Below are positions 6,902 through 9,555 of a stretch of 9,555 nucleotides of DNA, piece after piece. Source of the stretch: Bacteroidia bacterium (lineage in GTDB: Bacteria; Bacteroidota; Bacteroidia; Bacteroidales; UBA12481); NCBI GenBank assembly GCA_026391235.1, contig JAPLDV010000614.1, forward strand, positions 1 to 9,555, written 5' to 3'. The position numbers were made by a program, and so were the translations under genes. The notes under the pieces were generated by a model. It was not told the DNA's origin. It did not search any database and saw only the letters and a list, made by a program, of their open reading frames with translations. Each line of letters begins with the position of its first letter. Positions within the stretch are counted from its first letter, which is position 1.

Positions 6902-6990
6902 TCGGATCCTTAAAATATTCATCCCATTAAAGAACACACCATTTTGAAATTCGATTTTGTATTTTACGCCGTTTACAATTTTCACATATT

Positions 6991-9396
6991 ATGAGAACAG
7001 GATTTATCTGCAGTTTACTGATCATTGTTAGTCTTACGACATCGATTTACGGTCAGGTTGAAAATCGTTCCGAGCTAAAGATCAAAGATTTCATGGCACT
7101 GAATTACCAGGGACAGTCTCCCGGTCAGTTCCAGTGGTCGCCAGATGGGAAATATCTATATTTTCAGTGGAATGCTGACAACAAGCCGTCTGATTCGGCC
7201 TACCGGATCGATCCGGCCAATCCGGTTTTGCAAAAGATCCCGCGTGGAGAATTGCAGAAAATCCGGCCTGAAAATAAGGAGTACAATGCGGACAAGAGTA
7301 TGGAGCTGATCAATAAAGACGGAGACATTTACCTTGTCAGCTGCAAGAATAAAGATACCGTACTTGCCTTCAGCACCAGCATGCCTGTTTCGGAGGTATC
7401 CTTTTCTCATTCAGGCAAGAAACTGGTTTTAACGATCGGCAATAATTTATATCTGCTCGATCCGGTGAATGGCCAATTCAGGCAACTCACCAATTTCCTG
7501 GCTGAGAAGCCCGAATCACCCAGCCGGCCTGTCCAGCAGCGGGAAAAGTTGAATGCTCAGGATCAATGGCTTATGCAGGATCAGGTGCGCCTGTTTCCAA
7601 AAGTTGCCACATCAGGCGGAGGCGGTCGCAGGGGAGGGACGGCCAATTACGGGATGGGCAGGAGGCCCCAGGGTGGTGCCAAAGCGGGCGGCCCTGATGC
7701 GATATATACTGAAGGATATACTGTTTATGGACTTGCACTCACCCCGGATGAGAAGTATGTCACATTTACAAAATCCTGGCCGGGCGAAAATTCGAAGCCC
7801 ACCATCATGTCGGCCTATGTTACCCGCTCCGGCTATACCGAAACCATCAACACCCGCTCAAAAGTCGGGGAGGTTGGAGGGAAAACGATTATGGGGATAC
7901 TGAATCTTGATAAGGATTCGACCTATGAACTAAAAGTAGATCAGATACCCGGAATTACCGATCTTCCTGATTATGTGAAAGATTATCCGGATAAGTACAA
8001 TGACCGCAAAGCGGATATACGCCCTGTCAGGATCATGGGACCCAAATGGACCTCCGATGGACGATTCGGAATAATTGAAGCTCAATCGGGTGATAACAAA
8101 GATCGCTGGTTGTTGACTTTTAACCCTGGAGATGGATCAGTAAAACTGCTTGACCGGCAGCGTGATGAGGCATGGATTGGCGGACCGGGGATTGGTTATG
8201 GTCAGGGAACAGGCTGGATGCCTGATGGCCGGCGATTGTGGTTCCAGTCTGAAGCATCGGGTTATTCCCATTTGTATTGGATAAATGTTGAAACCGGCGA
8301 AAAACAAGCGCTCACTTCTGGCAAATTCGAAGTGTATGGCCCTCAAATTTCAAAAGACAAAAAATGGTGGTATTTCACTTCCAATGAAGTACATCCTGGT
8401 GAGCACCACTTCTATCGGATGCTGGTTGAAGGGGGGGTGAGGGAAAAAATCACTTCAATGACCGGTGGGAATGAGGTTACCCTTTCGCCGGATGAAAAAT
8501 GGCTTGCTATTGAGTATTCTACTGCCAACCGGCCCCCTGATCTATATATCCAAAAAAACCAGCCTGGTGCTGAGGCCATTGCCATAACAGACTCCAGGAG
8601 CGATGATTTTAAAGCTTACAACTGGCGGATACCCGAGTATATCAGTTTTACCGCATCGGATGGCACACCGGTTTATGCCCGACTGTACAAACCAGCGGCA
8701 GGCCAGTCCAATATGGCGGCGGTGATGTTTGTTCATGGTGCCGGTTACCTGCAAAATGCGCACAAATGGTGGTCGACTTACAATCATGAATATATGTTCA
8801 ATAACATGTTGGTTGACAACGGTTATACGGTTCTTGACATTGATTACCGGGGAAGCTCGGGTTATGGCCGCGATTGCCGCACCGGCATTTACCGCCACAT
8901 GGGTGGCAAGGACCTTTCAGATCATATTGACGGGGCCGGGTACCTCGTTGCCAATTGCGGCATCGATCCAAAACGGATAGGTTTGTACGGCGGATCATAC
9001 GGTGGGTTCCTGACCCTGATGGCACTATTTACCGCTCCGGATGTTTTTGCATCCGGGGCTGCACTGCGCTCGGTGACCGACTGGGCGCACTATAACCACG
9101 GCTATACGGCCAATATACTGAATACCCCGGTCGAGGACAGCCTTGCTTATGCCCGAAGTTCACCTATAAACTTTACCGAAGGGCTTAAAGGCAACCTTTT
9201 GATGTGTCATGGGGTATTGGACGATAATGTTCATTTCCAGGATATTGTACGCCTGACTGAAAGGCTTATCGACCTGGGCAAGGATAATTGGGAATTGGCT
9301 ATTTATCCGCTTGAGCACCATAGCTTTACCGATCCTGACGCCTGGACCGACGAGTACAAAAGGATTTTCAAACTCTTTCAAACGACCTTACGGTAA
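6991..9396 (+). CDS. Exported S9-family prolyl oligopeptidase / DPP-IV-like serine peptidase
   Basis: 801 residues. A signal peptide (MRTGFICSLLIIVSLTTSIYG) places it in the periplasm or beyond. Residues ~35-540 form a beta-propeller with repeated F/L-S-P-D-G/E-K-Y/W strands, at 50-54, 250-256 and 499-504. Residues ~545-801 are the alpha/beta-hydrolase domain. S669 lies in GLYGGSYGG. D744 lies in CHGVLDDNVHF, the same pattern as human DPP4 HGTADDNVHF. H777 lies in PLEHHSF. The family cleaves short proline-containing peptides, and DPP-IV-type members remove N-terminal dipeptides. The Glu-Glu motif that anchors the substrate N-terminus in true DPP-IV is not obvious here, so the exact specificity is open. 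A Gly/Arg-rich, low-complexity stretch (208-234) interrupts the propeller. The gene diverges from araR and has no evident link to arabinose. Its stop codon TAA is the first triplet of the downstream palindromic array. Confidence 0.92.
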   Translation: MRTGFICSLLIIVSLTTSIYGQVENRSELKIKDFMALNYQGQSPGQFQWSPDGKYLYFQWNADNKPSDSAYRIDPANPVLQKIPRGELQKIRPENKEYNADKSMELINKDGDIYLVSCKNKDTVLAFSTSMPVSEVSFSHSGKKLVLTIGNNLYLLDPVNGQFRQLTNFLAEKPESPSRPVQQREKLNAQDQWLMQDQVRLFPKVATSGGGGRRGGTANYGMGRRPQGGAKAGGPDAIYTEGYTVYGLALTPDEKYVTFTKSWPGENSKPTIMSAYVTRSGYTETINTRSKVGEVGGKTIMGILNLDKDSTYELKVDQIPGITDLPDYVKDYPDKYNDRKADIRPVRIMGPKWTSDGRFGIIEAQSGDNKDRWLLTFNPGDGSVKLLDRQRDEAWIGGPGIGYGQGTGWMPDGRRLWFQSEASGYSHLYWINVETGEKQALTSGKFEVYGPQISKDKKWWYFTSNEVHPGEHHFYRMLVEGGVREKITSMTGGNEVTLSPDEKWLAIEYSTANRPPDLYIQKNQPGAEAIAITDSRSDDFKAYNWRIPEYISFTASDGTPVYARLYKPAAGQSNMAAVMFVHGAGYLQNAHKWWSTYNHEYMFNNMLVDNGYTVLDIDYRGSSGYGRDCRTGIYRHMGGKDLSDHIDGAGYLVANCGIDPKRIGLYGGSYGGFLTLMALFTAPDVFASGAALRSVTDWAHYNHGYTANILNTPVEDSLAYARSSPINFTEGLKGNLLMCHGVLDDNVHFQDIVRLTERLIDLGKDNWELAIYPLEHHSFTDPDAWTDEYKRIFKLFQTTLR

Positions 9397-9555
9397 ATAT
9401 GCTCCCTGCGGTCGCTAAATATGCTCCCTGCGGTCGCTAATTATGCGCTGCGCGCTAATTGGCTCGGCTACGCCTCGCTAAGAATTTCCCTCAGAGCCCA
9501 ATTAGCGAGCGTAGCGAGCATATTTAGCGCGCAGCGCATAATTAGTGAGCACAGC
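9394..9555. repeat. REP-like modular palindromic array forming a long imperfect inverted repeat (continues past right edge)
   Basis: About seven modules of 18-23 bp, each starting TAAWT and ending CGC, with a CTRCG core in the six complete ones. Units 1 and 2 (9394-9415 and 9416-9437) are identical 22-mers in direct orientation. Unit 3 is 9438-9455 and unit 4 is 9456-9478. After a central segment (9479-9504), the units recur on the opposite strand: 9505-9526 resembles unit 4, 9527-9544 is an exact inverse of unit 3, and 9545-9555 begins another. The perfect inverted repeat is 21 bp (9438-9458 against 9524-9544). The array could fold as a long hairpin or cruciform. It may terminate or stabilise peptidase mRNA, or be a non-autonomous mobile element. 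No T-tract follows the arms, so intrinsic termination is not supported. No coding potential was seen. Confidence 0.8.

Noticed and set aside
6943..6982. TTTG elements upstream of the peptidase as a promoter
   Set aside because: No TAnnTTTG-like box lies at the right distance. The nearest candidates are either 13 bases away or too close to the start codon.
9394..9437. Two identical 22-bp direct repeats considered as the start of a CRISPR array
   Set aside because: The copies are directly adjacent with no unique spacers, and the following units vary in core and change orientation. This is palindromic REP-like structure, not repeat-spacer structure.
9397..9555. Array considered as an intrinsic terminator for the peptidase gene
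   Set aside because: Hairpin potential is strong, but no T-tract follows the arms within the window. Termination remains possible but is not supported.

Overview
The window looks like chromosomal DNA of a member of the Bacteroidota. The evidence is the lack of Shine-Dalgarno sequences, promoter-like TTTG/TAnnTTTG elements, a LAGC lipoprotein signal on a GH127 glycosidase, and a Nudix-derived AraR-type regulator next to araD. GC content looks moderate (judged by eye). The lineage within the phylum cannot be fixed from this sequence.

Layout. (a) 1-189, minus: the first 63 codons of a secreted protein that runs off the left edge, with a good candidate promoter at 224-254. (b) 350-2200, plus: a multi-pass membrane protein with a TPR tail that resembles TMTC-type GT-C glycosyltransferases. 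(c) 6852 down to 2218, minus: a probable four-gene operon encoding a Nudix-fold AraR-like regulator, AraD (L-ribulose-5-phosphate 4-epimerase), a GH127 beta-L-arabinofuranosidase lipoprotein, and a DPM1-like GT2 glycosyltransferase. Gaps between the genes are 35, 74 and 8 bp. (d) 6991-9396, plus: an exported S9-family prolyl oligopeptidase/DPP-IV-like serine peptidase, divergent from the regulator. (e) 9394-9555: a modular array of short GC-rich palindromic units folded into a long imperfect inverted repeat. It starts on the peptidase stop codon and continues past the right edge.

How the genes fit together. The GH127 enzyme would release L-arabinose from beta-linked arabinofuranosides outside the cytoplasm. 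AraD carries out the last step that brings arabinose into the pentose phosphate pathway. The regulator has lost its catalytic Nudix glutamates and has a C-terminal NrtR/AraR-type helical segment. A 19-bp inverted repeat, AAGTGT-N7-ACACTT, lies just before its start codon and covers its predicted -7 box, so arabinose-responsive autoregulation of the operon is a reasonable model. araA, araB and a transporter are not in the window. The GT2 gene at the operon end converges tail to tail with the TMTC-like gene, 17 bp apart. A GT2 that makes a polyprenyl-phosphate sugar and a GT-C enzyme that uses one would be natural partners, but this is inference.

Most of the window is ordinary Bacteroidota gene content. 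The parts most worth a second look are the palindromic array at the right end, the putative AraR operator, and the GT2/GT-C pair. I do not see a clearly undescribed multi-gene system.
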